A stretch of DNA of 64,000 nucleotides from CAZKBP01 sp964551015 (GTDB lineage: Bacteria; Bacteroidota; Bacteroidia; Cytophagales; Microscillaceae). The notes under the pieces are model-generated. The model did no database searches. It had not been told where the DNA came from and worked only from the letters and a program-made list of their open reading frames with translations. Shown here piece after piece: positions 8,771-17,552 of this stretch. The stretch lies in the NCBI GenBank assembly GCA_964551015.1, contig CAZKBP010000034.1, forward strand, positions 5,132-69,131, read 5' to 3'. The position numbers were made by a program, and so were the translations under genes. Position 1 is the first letter of the stretch, and every line of letters starts with the position of its first letter.

Positions 8771-11700
8771 CTAGAAGCTGACCAATAGACTAAACAGGTA
8801 GGAGCGTGTACCGGGATTGTTGAAGTAATCAATTCCTCGGAAAGCGCTAACGCCAGACAAACTTGTATCGGGATCATTTCCTTCAAAATTTGTCCAGATA
8901 ATCAGGTTCCTACCCGTGGCGGTCAGTTGCAAATTGCTGACTCCCAGATTATTTTTGAGCCAATCCGAATTCACGGTATAAGAAATGCTTAGTTCGCGAA
9001 GTCGTGTCCAGGAGCCATCTTCAATGTAAAGTTCATCATTACCATTGCCAAAGAAGCCTCCTAAGCCATTGTACCAAGATTCTGTTAAGGCCACCGGGCC
9101 AGCTCCAAAGTCCGCAACTGTTCCTCGGAAAGTTTCACCAATATTGATGATATTGCCATTAAATTCTACCAAGTTACGTGTGGCGGTTACTTCGTTGGCC
9201 GAAGACTCCCATCTACCCAGATCAAACAGTACTGATTTCGTTCCGGCGTAGATATCGGCTCCTTGGAAGGTTTCTAGCAAGACAGAGAGACTGACATTTT
9301 TATAAGTGAAGATACTCGTGATAGCACCTTGCCAATCAGGATTAGGATCACCAATTACGCCTTCTAATTCGTCTTGGCGAGGAAATCCATTTTCATCAAA
9401 TACAATATTACCCTCATCGTCGCGTAGGGTTCTAGAACCCCACAGTACGCCGAAAGGCTCCCCTTCTACGACCCGACCGTCCACGGCTGCTAAGCCCGCA
9501 CCACCTAAAGACTCGGCTCCTCGGAGGTCGATGATTTCGTTGCGAATTCGGGTATAATTAGAGAGGATATTCCAGCTGAAATTTTCTTTTTTCAAAACCG
9601 TAAAACCCAAGTCTAGTTCCAATCCTTGGTTTTCCAGCTCGGCTCCATTGGTATAGACTCGGCTGTAACCTCGGGAATTGGCCACGGGAAAATCTAAGAG
9701 CACATCCTCGGTTCGGTTATTAAAGTAGGTCGCGCTAAAAGTGATTCGATCATTTAAGAATCTTAAATCTGTTCCGATCTCAAACTCCTTTTTGCGCTCT
9801 GGGTTGAGGGAAGAATTTCCACGCTCAGCACTCGGCACAAAACCTCCGTTGCCGTATAAGCTTAGGTTCAAATCTCCTCCAAACTGATCACCAAAGCTGG
9901 GCGAAACGAAAACATTAGAAGTATTGTAGGGGCCAGGTTGTACCCCCACCTCTCCGTAAGACAAACGCAGTTTACCAAAGGAAAAGACATTACTCTTGAG
10001 ATTGCCTAGCTGGGTAAATTGCCAAGCCAGTGAAACCGAGGGGAAGGCAAAGACATTATCTGGCGATTCTCCAAAAGTAGAAGCAGTTTCTACCCGAATC
10101 GTACCTGTTAAATAAAGCATATCCCAGAAGGTCAAATCTAAGGAAGAGTAAAAACCATTGCTACGCTCCTCGAAGGTAGCACTCGTCGACTCCGTGTTTT
10201 CAGGTAGCGCGTTATCTACATCTCTTACGCCGTCATCTACATCCACAAATTGGATAAAATTAGTAGTCGTCACCCCATTGATAGCACGAGTTCTGGATCG
10301 GTAGTTGAAACCCACCAAGAGCGTGCCCCCGAAATTATCAGTAATTTGGCGAGTAGCACGGGCAATGTAATCCATATTGAAAATGGTATTGGTCGCAACG
10401 GACTGTTCGTAACGCCCTGTCCGAAAAGCACCCGAAGCAGAACCGGGAGTAAAAAATTCATTCCTTTGCTCAGCGAAATAATCAAGCCCCACTCGTCCGA
10501 TCAGATCCAGCCATTCCAGAGGAGAAACGGTTAGCTCGAAGCTGGAGATAAAGCGATTGACCTTGGCCTCATTCTCTTGCTCGTTGATTGTCCAGTTGGG
10601 GTTATTGTAAGTAGGCGTACCATCTGCGCCCAAGGGTTCTCGGTAAGAGCGATGGCGATTGGGAATGGGTGAAGCGTCTGGCCCTGCAAAATAATCTCCT
10701 CGGTAGCCCGTGTTATCAAAATCTGGCGGTGTACGTAGGAGTCCTAAATAAAGACCCGAAGAATTAGCCCCTTTCTGGATTCGGTTTGAGTTGGTACGGC
10801 TGTAGCTCGCCGTGGTTTTCAGTTGAATATCTTCGGTGAAGACATGGTCTAGATTCAAGCGGATCGTGGTACGACGATAGTCTGAGTTGTTTCTGATAAT
10901 ACCTTCTTGATCAATATCTCCCACGCTAAAACGAACGGAAGTATTCTTGGTTCCTCCACTTAGGCTGATATTGTTTTCCCAGAAATAGCCATTTTGGAAA
11001 ATTTGGTCAAAATTTGAATCATCATAAATAGTTTGTGAATTTTTGTTGGTAATGGGATAGTAAACGTTCCCATCTTGATCCACGAAAAACTCTCCCGAGG
11101 TGTCAAATTCATCAGGACCGCCAGAGCGGTCAGCAATCCGATCTCCCCAAGAATCTCGTGCCCTCGGATCAAAGATACCATTGTCTCCCTGACCAAATTT
11201 GGTTTGGAGTGGGTATTTTCTATTGATTTCATCCAATGAAAAAGTAGAGCGAAAAGTAACTTTCAGCTTGCTATTAAACTCACCGCTTTTGGTGGTAATC
11301 AAAATCACCCCGCTGTAAGCTTGCGTACCGTAGAGGGCCGCCGCCGCGGCTCCTTTCAAGACAGAGATACTTTCTATGTCATTGGGGTTGATGTCATTGA
11401 GGCGGGATTCTTGGTTTACGCCTCCACTTTCGCTGTTGCCCCTTGATTCATTACTGATCGGGATTCCGTCTACGACGATCAAGGGTTGATTATCTCGGGT
11501 AATGGTGGTAACGCCTCGGATTTGAACGTAAGAACCAGCCCCCGGATCACTCGAGTTACGATTCACTCTCACCCCAGAGATTTTACCAGAGAGTGAGTTG
11601 CTTAGGGTTGGCTCCCCGGCATTGACCAGTTTCTCACCCTCTACCTGTGAGTTGGCGTAGCCCAATTGGTCTTTATTGGACTTCAAACCCAGTGCGGTTA

Positions 11701-12019
11701 CTACTACTTCTTCCATGAGTTCGGAATCTTCTTCCATGGAGATATTCAGGGTACTGGCATTGCCTACCAATTTACTAACGGCTTTGTAGCCAATGTAGCT
11801 AAACCGGAGCGTAGCCTGCTCGTTCTTGACCGAAATGCTGTAGTCCCCGTCAACGGTGGTGACGGTTCCATTGGTCGTACCTTCCTCCAGAATCGTAACT
11901 CCCGCGAGTGCTTCGCCGGAGACGTTGGTCACTTTACCCGTGACCGTCCTTTGCCCGTAGCTTTTCAAGCTAGCCAGACAAAGCAGCGTGATGAGTAAAA
12001 TTTGTATGCGTAACATCAT
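8771..12019 (-). CDS. SusC/RagA-family TonB-linked outer-membrane transporter
   Basis: Seen: a signal peptide (residues 1-22, ending YGQ), a CarboxypepD_reg-like domain (RTVTGKVTNVSGEALAGVTI, about 23-105), a TonB-dependent plug (about 110-235) with LSNSLSGKISGVRVNR, VQIRGV, PLIVVDGIPI and SISVLKGAAAAALYG, then a long beta-barrel ending in SLLVSF with a terminal Phe. Family knowledge: SusC barrels import oligomers held by SusD, using TonB energy. At 1082 aa it is typical. It starts 20 bp after the transporter gene, so probably shares its transcript, and is followed by susD. No anti-sigma signalling domain (STN) is visible at the N-terminus, so regulation through FecR/sigma is not suggested. 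Confidence 0.96.
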   Translation of the reverse strand: MMLRIQILLITLLCLASLKSYGQRTVTGKVTNVSGEALAGVTILEEGTTNGTVTTVDGDYSISVKNEQATLRFSYIGYKAVSKLVGNASTLNISMEEDSELMEEVVVTALGLKSNKDQLGYANSQVEGEKLVNAGEPTLSNSLSGKISGVRVNRNSSDPGAGSYVQIRGVTTITRDNQPLIVVDGIPISNESRGNSESGGVNQESRLNDINPNDIESISVLKGAAAAALYGTQAYSGVILITTKSGEFNSKLKVTFRSTFSLDEINRKYPLQTKFGQGDNGIFDPRARDSWGDRIADRSGGPDEFDTSGEFFVDQDGNVYYPITNKNSQTIYDDSNFDQIFQNGYFWENNISLSGGTKNTSVRFSVGDIDQEGIIRNNSDYRRTTIRLNLDHVFTEDIQLKTTASYSRTNSNRIQKGANSSGLYLGLLRTPPDFDNTGYRGDYFAGPDASPIPNRHRSYREPLGADGTPTYNNPNWTINEQENEAKVNRFISSFELTVSPLEWLDLIGRVGLDYFAEQRNEFFTPGSASGAFRTGRYEQSVATNTIFNMDYIARATRQITDNFGGTLLVGFNYRSRTRAINGVTTTNFIQFVDVDDGVRDVDNALPENTESTSATFEERSNGFYSSLDLTFWDMLYLTGTIRVETASTFGESPDNVFAFPSVSLAWQFTQLGNLKSNVFSFGKLRLSYGEVGVQPGPYNTSNVFVSPSFGDQFGGDLNLSLYGNGGFVPSAERGNSSLNPERKKEFEIGTDLRFLNDRITFSATYFNNRTEDVLLDFPVANSRGYSRVYTNGAELENQGLELDLGFTVLKKENFSWNILSNYTRIRNEIIDLRGAESLGGAGLAAVDGRVVEGEPFGVLWGSRTLRDDEGNIVFDENGFPRQDELEGVIGDPNPDWQGAITSIFTYKNVSLSVLLETFQGADIYAGTKSVLFDLGRWESSANEVTATRNLVEFNGNIINIGETFRGTVADFGAGPVALTESWYNGLGGFFGNGNDELYIEDGSWTRLRELSISYTVNSDWLKNNLGVSNLQLTATGRNLIIWTNFEGNDPDTSLSGVSAFRGIDYFNNPGTRSYLFSLLVSF

Positions 12020-12039
12020 ATTAAAAAGTTTTAGGATGA

Positions 12040-13527
12040 TTATTCTTGAATAAAATTTTGGGGGAAGCTCATGGGATCGAACTCCCAGAAATAAGGAAGT
12101 AAATAGTAAATGCAGAGCGTCAGAATGAGGATAGAAATAAGATTCATCCAGATTCCTGCCTTGACCATATCTAGCATCTTCAAGTAACCCGAGCCAAAGA
12201 CCACCGCGTTAGGAGGGGTAGCCACGGGAAGCATAAAGGCACAGGAGGCGGCCATAGTAGCACCTACCATCAAAATGTAAGGATGAATATCAATGGCCAG
12301 CGCCAAAGGAGCCAAGATGGGCAACAGCATGGCGGTAGTCGCCAAGTTAGAGGTAATCTCCGTGAGGAAATTGACTGCTGCTACGATTACCACCAAGAGT
12401 ACGATCAGGGAAGCTCCATCCAATAGTGTCATTTGACTCCCGATCCACACAGCCAAGCCCGTAGCTTTAAAAGCCTGCGCCAGTGCCAAACCGCCCCCAA
12501 AGAGAAAAAGAATGCCCCAAGGTAACTTCACGGCTTCTTCCCAAGTAATGATGGCTCGTTCTTTCTCGGGCGAAGCCGGGATCACAAACAAGACCAGGCC
12601 CGCGGTCACGGCGATAATGGTATCATCTATATCCGGAATGAATTGTTGCAGGAGGAAAGAGCGGCTGATCCAAGCCACGGCCGTGCCAGCGAATACAATC
12701 AGAACCATCTTCTCTTCGTAGCTCATTTTGCCCAGTCGCTGGAGTTGCTTTTTGATTTCAGGCTTGCCTCCCGGGAAAGAAGAGGTTTGCAAGCTAAAAG
12801 CAAAATCGGTCAGGTATTTCCAACAAATAAACAGCAGTACCACCGAAACCGGCAGGGCAAACATAGTCCAAGTCGCGAAGCTAATCTCAACCCCGTACTG
12901 CTCCTCCAAGATACCCGCCAAAACCAAATTGGGAGGCGTACCAATCAGGGTAGCGACGCCCCCGATGGAAGCACTGTAGGCAATGGCCAGCATCAGCATT
13001 TTACCAAAAATGCTATTATCTTCCTGACTGGTTTCAGCGTTTTCTCTAAGCTGAGAAACAATGGCCATACCGATGGGAATCATCATCACCGAAGTGGCCG
13101 TGTTAGAAATCCACATAGACAAGAAAGCCGTGGCAATCATGAAACCCAAAACGATTCGCTTCATATTCGTGCCGATGAGGGTAATGATATTGAGGGCAAT
13201 GCGCTTATGCAAGTCCCAACGCTCGATGGCAATAGCTAGCAAGAAGCCTCCCACATAAAGGAAAATATACTTATGCCCAAAAGAAGCCGTGGTTTCTGAT
13301 AGGCTCAGCCCTCCCGAGAGGGGAAATAGCACGATGGGAAGCAGGGAAGTAACCGCGATCGGAATCGCCTCCGTGATCCACCACGTGGCAATCCAAAAAG
13401 TACTGGCCAATACCACGTGCCCCTCAGGACTCAGCCCCTCCAGATGGAGAAAACGGACAATGAGTAGAAACAAAATCGGACCGAGTAATACGCCGATCGT
13501 CTTGGAATGATTATTTTGCTTTGGCAT
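12040..13527 (-). CDS. DASS/SLC13-family sodium:carboxylate symporter
   Basis: Seen: about 11-12 hydrophobic segments over 495 aa. Both signature hairpins are present: MWISNTATSVMMIPIG (SNT motif 1, followed by GGVATLIGTPPNLVL) and TSNLATTAMLLPIL (motif 2, followed by VATPPNAVVFGSG). ATWWITEAIPIAVTSLLPI is a family hallmark. Family knowledge: DASS carriers move di- or tricarboxylates, sometimes sulfate, with sodium across the inner membrane. Its ATG directly follows the TAA of the SGNH gene (zero spacing), indicating translational coupling, and it stops 20 bp before susC. Inference: it takes the end product of the SusCD-linked breakdown into the cytoplasm. Substrate specificity is unknown. 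Confidence 0.93.
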   Translation of the reverse strand: MPKQNNHSKTIGVLLGPILFLLIVRFLHLEGLSPEGHVVLASTFWIATWWITEAIPIAVTSLLPIVLFPLSGGLSLSETTASFGHKYIFLYVGGFLLAIAIERWDLHKRIALNIITLIGTNMKRIVLGFMIATAFLSMWISNTATSVMMIPIGMAIVSQLRENAETSQEDNSIFGKMLMLAIAYSASIGGVATLIGTPPNLVLAGILEEQYGVEISFATWTMFALPVSVVLLFICWKYLTDFAFSLQTSSFPGGKPEIKKQLQRLGKMSYEEKMVLIVFAGTAVAWISRSFLLQQFIPDIDDTIIAVTAGLVLFVIPASPEKERAIITWEEAVKLPWGILFLFGGGLALAQAFKATGLAVWIGSQMTLLDGASLIVLLVVIVAAVNFLTEITSNLATTAMLLPILAPLALAIDIHPYILMVGATMAASCAFMLPVATPPNAVVFGSGYLKMLDMVKAGIWMNLISILILTLCIYYLLPYFWEFDPMSFPQNFIQE

Positions 13528-14286
13528 TTAGTCAGTTTGTCTTTGAATGATCTCTTGGGCTACTTTTTGGCAGAAAAGAGCATCCTCTTTGGATTGAATA
13601 TTTAGATAGAGTTTTTCGCCGTTTTGATCTTGGCTAGTAATCCGGTGAGGGAGCCCCACGGGTGATTTGCCAGTCAGGACGCTATAAAACACGCAGGCAC
13701 TTAAATAAGAACCCAAGGGAGAAGGATGGCTTTGGTCTTTATCATAGAGTGCTAGATCGGGGCGGAGTGATCTGGCTCTTTGCCAAGCCAAACCCACGGG
13801 TACGATTTGGGCGTTGATCTTTTCGGCAAGCTCTGTATATTTATTAGTGATCGTGGCTTGCATGTAGGGATCATAGGCTCTGGCCCAAGTCATGTACAAG
13901 TAGATGCGCGCTTGCTTGGCCTGAATTTCTTGGCCGAAGAGCTGCCCATAATACATCAAACTGTCTGGCTGCTCGAGTGCGCGCATGCTGTGATCTTGGA
14001 GAATGATTGCATCATAGTTTCCCTCGCGGATGAGATCCAGTGAGCTTAAATTTTTTTCGCCCTTCCAGTGTTGCCCTAAGTTGGAGCCACCACTAGTAGA
14101 TTGTCGAGTTTGCAAAGAGATGTCTTGATGTTCAGCTAGGGCGGCTACCTGCTGAGGAAGATTCCAAAAATAGGTATAACTATTTCCAATAAATAGCACT
14201 TTATTGGGAGAGGGGCTTTGCGCAGAAACTCGGAAGGAGCCAAAAAAAATAATGAAGTATAGGATTATCTGTTTCCTGTTTTTCAT
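13528..14286 (-). CDS. secreted SGNH-fold hydrolase (DUF4886-like)
   Basis: Seen: a signal peptide (residues 1-23, ending SAQ). Block I is VLFIGNSYTYFW (Ser36), a Gly-containing SGGSNLGQHW region follows, then DAIILQDHSMRALE, and block V DKDQSHPSPLGSYLSACVFY supplies the Asp-x-x-His type dyad partner. Family knowledge: SGNH/GDSL enzymes are esterases, acyl- or sulfate-processing hydrolases; DUF4886 members are often secreted. It is the first gene of the minus-strand array and abuts the carboxylate transporter start. Inference: it trims imported material in the periplasm before inner-membrane uptake. Substrate unknown. Confidence 0.82.
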   Translation of the reverse strand: MKNRKQIILYFIIFFGSFRVSAQSPSPNKVLFIGNSYTYFWNLPQQVAALAEHQDISLQTRQSTSGGSNLGQHWKGEKNLSSLDLIREGNYDAIILQDHSMRALEQPDSLMYYGQLFGQEIQAKQARIYLYMTWARAYDPYMQATITNKYTELAEKINAQIVPVGLAWQRARSLRPDLALYDKDQSHPSPLGSYLSACVFYSVLTGKSPVGLPHRITSQDQNGEKLYLNIQSKEDALFCQKVAQEIIQRQTD

Positions 14287-14403
14287 TTCTATTACTTATG
14301 TTATAATTTTCATTAGTTTTATCATAATGCAATAATAAGGGATTCATTTGAATAGAGGCAAATTTTTTTATCTAAAAATAAAATTTTACAGAATTTCATA
14401 CTG

Positions 14404-14426
14404 TTTTACACCTTTTTACACGTGTA
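14404..14426. promoter_or_regulatory. possible operator: TTTTACAC direct repeat and TACACGTGTA palindrome
   Basis: Direct repeats TTTTACAC (14404-14411 and 14414-14421) overlap a perfect 10-bp palindrome TACACGTGTA (14417-14426), ending 8 bp before the ATG at 14435. The region lies between divergent genes. A binding site is inferred from symmetry only. Confidence 0.35.
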
Positions 14427-14434
14427 TTTAGGCT

Positions 14435-15634
14435 ATGAAGCAAAATTTAAGAGAAAAGTTTATTGCCAAACTGGAAGAAAAGTACGGAACTTGGAACAAA
14501 ACCACCTCACGATTCGGGGTAACGGCTTTTGGCACGATCTCGAAGGAATTGAGTATTAGTGCCAGTCAATTTTCTAAACTAATTTACGGCACGGCCACGG
14601 AGGGAATGTACGAGCGCTCCATCGAGAATATCAACCGCCTGCTCCAGCGAGAATCCATTCGCAAAGAGCTGGACGAGGTCCTCTTGGTCAATACCCAGCT
14701 GAAAGAAAATCTTGCCAAACAAAAGTACAAACGCACCAGTTGGAAGAAAATACTTTTTTATAGCCTTGCCTCTCTCTTGTTGGGAGCATTAGCCACGGTC
14801 TGGTGGATGCACGAACCCAAAAAGGTTGAAGAAAATACCCTAGCCCGAGAAGGCGTCCATCCCTTGTCCCTTTATTTTGATCAGGAATTCAATGCGAGTT
14901 TTAACTCTCCCTACCTAGACATCACCGAGGTACAAGATTATTGCCCCTGTAGTGCTTACGAAGGTACTTGGTCATTGAGTGAGTCGTATAAGTTACCCCT
15001 GCCCGGCTCGGGAAAACCAGGCTTGTACTATTTGGCCAAAGAGGCCGATGTACGCATGAAATGCGCAAGATTTGACACGGTTCAGGTAGGAAAGGGAAGG
15101 GTTTTGAAAGGGTATGAATACCTCGTTAATGAAATCTGGGTGGATACCCGAATGACCCCCATTTCTCCCAAGTATTTTAATAAGGAAACCAAAACCTTTA
15201 CACGAGAATTCGAGGAACTGGTGTTCGAGGATAATCCCCAGTTCAAGAAAGTAGCCACGATTCATTCCTTTTTTACCGATAAATTCGAAATTTACCCAGA
15301 CTCGATTGTGCGCAAAGGCGAACCCTGTGGACGCTATGCCTCAGATGTTGACCAGAAATTAGTAGCTGAGTATGAGATTGATATTAGATATATCTTGAAT
15401 AATGTCCTGGGAAATCTCACGACGACTGACTGCTCCTCCACTCCCAATCCTTTCTGTAATCCTAATGATCTAAAAGAAAAAGAAAGCGTGATTAGCTTCC
15501 ATTGTCTCTACACGATTGACACTGAGAATCTGGGCATTGGCGGAGGCTACCCCTACCAGAAAGGATACCGACTCGAGAAGCAAAGCTATGCCGATAATCT
15601 TATTTGTTATTGTGAAAGAGAAGAAGAGCAGTAA
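14435..15634 (+). CDS. membrane-anchored HTH protein with Cys-rich extracytoplasmic domain
   Basis: I do not recognise a named family. Seen: a positively charged N-terminal region with a helix-turn-helix-like stretch (GTISKELSISASQFSKLIYG, about 33-51), a coiled helix (about 62-97), one transmembrane segment (about 104-125, KILFYSLASLLLGALATVWW), and a 270-residue extracytoplasmic domain with several Cys residues (DYCPCSAYEG near 172, KCAR, GEPCG, TDCSS, NPFC, ICYC). The layout suggests DNA binding inside and sensing outside, as in ToxR-like one-component regulators. It is divergent from the SGNH-DASS-SusCD array and separated from it by only 148 bp, so it is a candidate regulator of that array; this is inference. 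Confidence 0.7.
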   Translation: MKQNLREKFIAKLEEKYGTWNKTTSRFGVTAFGTISKELSISASQFSKLIYGTATEGMYERSIENINRLLQRESIRKELDEVLLVNTQLKENLAKQKYKRTSWKKILFYSLASLLLGALATVWWMHEPKKVEENTLAREGVHPLSLYFDQEFNASFNSPYLDITEVQDYCPCSAYEGTWSLSESYKLPLPGSGKPGLYYLAKEADVRMKCARFDTVQVGKGRVLKGYEYLVNEIWVDTRMTPISPKYFNKETKTFTREFEELVFEDNPQFKKVATIHSFFTDKFEIYPDSIVRKGEPCGRYASDVDQKLVAEYEIDIRYILNNVLGNLTTTDCSSTPNPFCNPNDLKEKESVISFHCLYTIDTENLGIGGGYPYQKGYRLEKQSYADNLICYCEREEEQ

Positions 15635-15655
15635 AATCTAAACCCCAAACAACCG

Positions 15656-16054
15656 ATGGTAATCTGCCCCAAATGCGAAAGACCGCTTCCCAAAGCCAAT
15701 GCCTGGCATTACTGCGAGAAAGTAGAACTAGATAGCCTCTTCGAAGGCAGAGACCCCGAATTGATCTGGACTTTTGATGGTATCTTGGCTGAAGTAGCCG
15801 ATTGGGAAGGCGTATCCGTGAGTGCTACTAAGAATTGTGTCGTTTTTGTGAGAAATAAAACTTTTTTAGTGGTAAAGCCCATGAAAAAAGCACTGGATAT
15901 AAAATTTTACTCCGCTGAACCACTTGAAGATGCCTCTCTGCACAAATCCACTCCCTGGAACCGTAAATACGCCAATCACCTCCGCCTCAAAACTCGCAAA
16001 GAACTAGACGGGCGTTTCTTCTTGTATTTTAAGCAGTCTTACGAGATGTCTTGA
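15656..16054 (+). CDS. DUF5655-type small protein
   Basis: Seen: an N-terminal CPKC...HYC metal-binding-like cluster (Cys4, Cys7, later His and Cys in WHYCEK), followed by LFEGRDPELIWTFDGILAEV and the CVVFVRNKTFLVVKP strand pair typical of DUF5655, C-terminal NHLRLKTRKELD. Function is unknown. It starts 21 bp after the membrane HTH gene and is probably cotranscribed with it. Confidence 0.7.
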   Translation: MVICPKCERPLPKANAWHYCEKVELDSLFEGRDPELIWTFDGILAEVADWEGVSVSATKNCVVFVRNKTFLVVKPMKKALDIKFYSAEPLEDASLHKSTPWNRKYANHLRLKTRKELDGRFFLYFKQSYEMS

Positions 16055-16315
16055 ACTTAATACCAGCGATTATACGCATCTGAGTGCTACGAGTGAATCT
16101 ACTTTTAAAAAGAAGTCCAAAGCCAAATTTAATACCAATTCATCTCTATGATGTGTATGCTTAAATGGAAGTGGATTTTCCGCTGGAATACCCCGAAAGT
16201 CCTCTGTGTCTCTGTGTTTGAATAAGCCATTCAGACGTATGCACAGGGAATATAGATGGGTATAAAATCAAATCAGAGCAGCCAAGCCTTGACCTGGCTG
16301 TTCTGAGTAAAAAAA

Positions 16316-16669
16316 CTAAGCGATAAACCTTTCTCTGATAATTTTGCCCTCTTCCCAATCCTGAATGGCCACTTGGATTACTTTCAAGGGACCATTATCG
16401 GCATGGTCAAAATCGAGCGACCAAGCCAAGAAGCTGCGGTTGCCTTTCACGATTTTACCCAAGGCACTAAAGTCTCTCACATTGGAGACCTTGGAGAGCA
16501 GCTCCAGACCCACCTGGCGATTTTGTTCCTTGCCCAGCACGGGCTGACCGTCCAGGTCGGTCTTTTCTAATTTTTCGTGATAAAACTGTTCGAAGGCTTC
16601 CATAGGTTTGCCTGCTTCTACGAGGGCGATTAGTTCGTTGAGAGCGGTGGAAATTTGCTGTTCGTTCAT
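16316..16669 (-). CDS. SnoaL-like (NTF2 fold) protein
   Basis: Seen: 117 aa starting MNEQQISTALNEL. The pattern LVEAGKPMEAFEQFYHEKLEKTD is the first helix pair of the SnoaL/NTF2-like fold, and VIQVAIQDWEEGKIIRERF the terminal strands. A longer reading upstream would overlap the SDR gene, so the internal ATG was chosen. No signal peptide. Family knowledge: NTF2-like proteins serve as isomerases, hydratases or ligand-binding subunits; no specific activity can be given. It lies 82 bp downstream of the SDR gene on the same strand and is probably cotranscribed. Confidence 0.75.
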   Translation of the reverse strand: MNEQQISTALNELIALVEAGKPMEAFEQFYHEKLEKTDLDGQPVLGKEQNRQVGLELLSKVSNVRDFSALGKIVKGNRSFLAWSLDFDHADNGPLKVIQVAIQDWEEGKIIRERFIA

Positions 16670-16751
16670 GATTTTAAGAATTGAATTTGTTAAAAAATGA
16701 TTTGAGAATTCGTAAATGAGAATAAAATTGAATGTGGAAAGATATTCCAGT

Positions 16752-17459
16752 CTAAACCAATCTCGCACCCGCATCAACGTGCAGGATTTCGCCTGTGATG
16801 GCTCGATTTTGCATCAGGAAGAGTACAGCCTGAGCGATTTCTTCGGGTTCTACGATTCGCTTGAGAAGCATATTTTCGGCTACTCCCCTCAGCACTTCTT
16901 CCTTGTTTTCGCCCAGTACCTGGTCCCACATGGGCGTATTCACATAGCCCGGAGAGATGGCATTAAAGCGAATCGGAGCCAACTCCAAGGCCATCACGCG
17001 AGCCAATTGCTCAGCCGCGGCTGTTCCGACGCCCGATACCCAAGCTCCCGGCACGGGGCGGTCGGTAGACAAACCTCCGGTGAAAATAAAAGAACCACCG
17101 GGCTTCATCTTGGGAGCAGCCGCCCGGATGGCATAAACACTGCCCACAAGTCGCAGCTCGATGGGTTTGATTTGTTCAGGAACCGTACCCTCTAGGATAC
17201 TACCCAACCGCGTACTACCTGCGGCTACGAACACATGGTCAATCGCTTCAAATTGATCAAAAAAATGCTGTACCGCGGCTTCGTCTTGTATGTCCAGTGC
17301 TTGCCCCTGAGCCAAGGGAAGCCTCTCGAGAGCCGTGGCAGTGGTTTCTTCCCGAAGTCCGGTGAGACTTACTTGGGCTCCGGCCTCGAGAGCCAATTGA
17401 GCCGTAGCGAAGCCCATCCCTGAGCTTCCTCCAAGAATGATGATTTGTTGATTTTTCAT
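16752..17459 (-). CDS. short-chain dehydrogenase/reductase-like protein lacking YxxxK
   Basis: Seen: a Rossmann GGSSGMG motif near the N-terminus, LDIQDEAAV and HVFVAAGS, GSFIFTGG, and the C-terminal RFNAISPGYVNTPMW and ITGEILHVDAGARL, all typical of classical SDRs (235 aa). The usual catalytic Tyr-x-x-x-Lys region reads GAWVSGVGTAAAEQLAR, so both Tyr and Lys are missing. Family knowledge: some atypical SDRs lack this pair and act on unusual substrates or only bind nucleotide. It is divergent from an HxlR regulator with a shared 93-bp control region and a good promoter. Catalysis is therefore uncertain. Confidence 0.85.
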   Translation of the reverse strand: MKNQQIIILGGSSGMGFATAQLALEAGAQVSLTGLREETTATALERLPLAQGQALDIQDEAAVQHFFDQFEAIDHVFVAAGSTRLGSILEGTVPEQIKPIELRLVGSVYAIRAAAPKMKPGGSFIFTGGLSTDRPVPGAWVSGVGTAAAEQLARVMALELAPIRFNAISPGYVNTPMWDQVLGENKEEVLRGVAENMLLKRIVEPEEIAQAVLFLMQNRAITGEILHVDAGARLV

Positions 17460-17487
17460 TTTACGAAAATTTGCTTTGATCTTGCGA

Positions 17488-17519
17488 CAAAGGTAGATTC
17501 TAGTTACCTTGCTTACAAA
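17488..17519 (-). promoter_or_regulatory. Bacteroidota-type promoter of the SDR gene
   Basis: On the minus strand, TTTG (17519-17516), a 20-bp spacer and TACCTTTG (17495-17488) match the -33/-7 consensus TTTG...TAnnTTTG. The start codon lies 28 bp downstream. An interrupted palindrome AGGTA...TACCT (17491-17509) overlaps the -7 box and spacer and may be an HxlR operator. Confidence 0.65.
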
Positions 17520-17552
17520 TCATCAAGTACCTACAATTAAGTAAGTAGCCTC

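Noticed and set aside
12643..13239. 198-codon plus-strand frame
   Set aside because: Antisense to the DASS transporter; low-complexity Asn/His/Arg-rich product typical of a shadow frame.
16716..17195. 159-codon plus-strand frame
   Set aside because: Antisense to the SDR gene, no family features; the SDR reading has clear Rossmann motifs.
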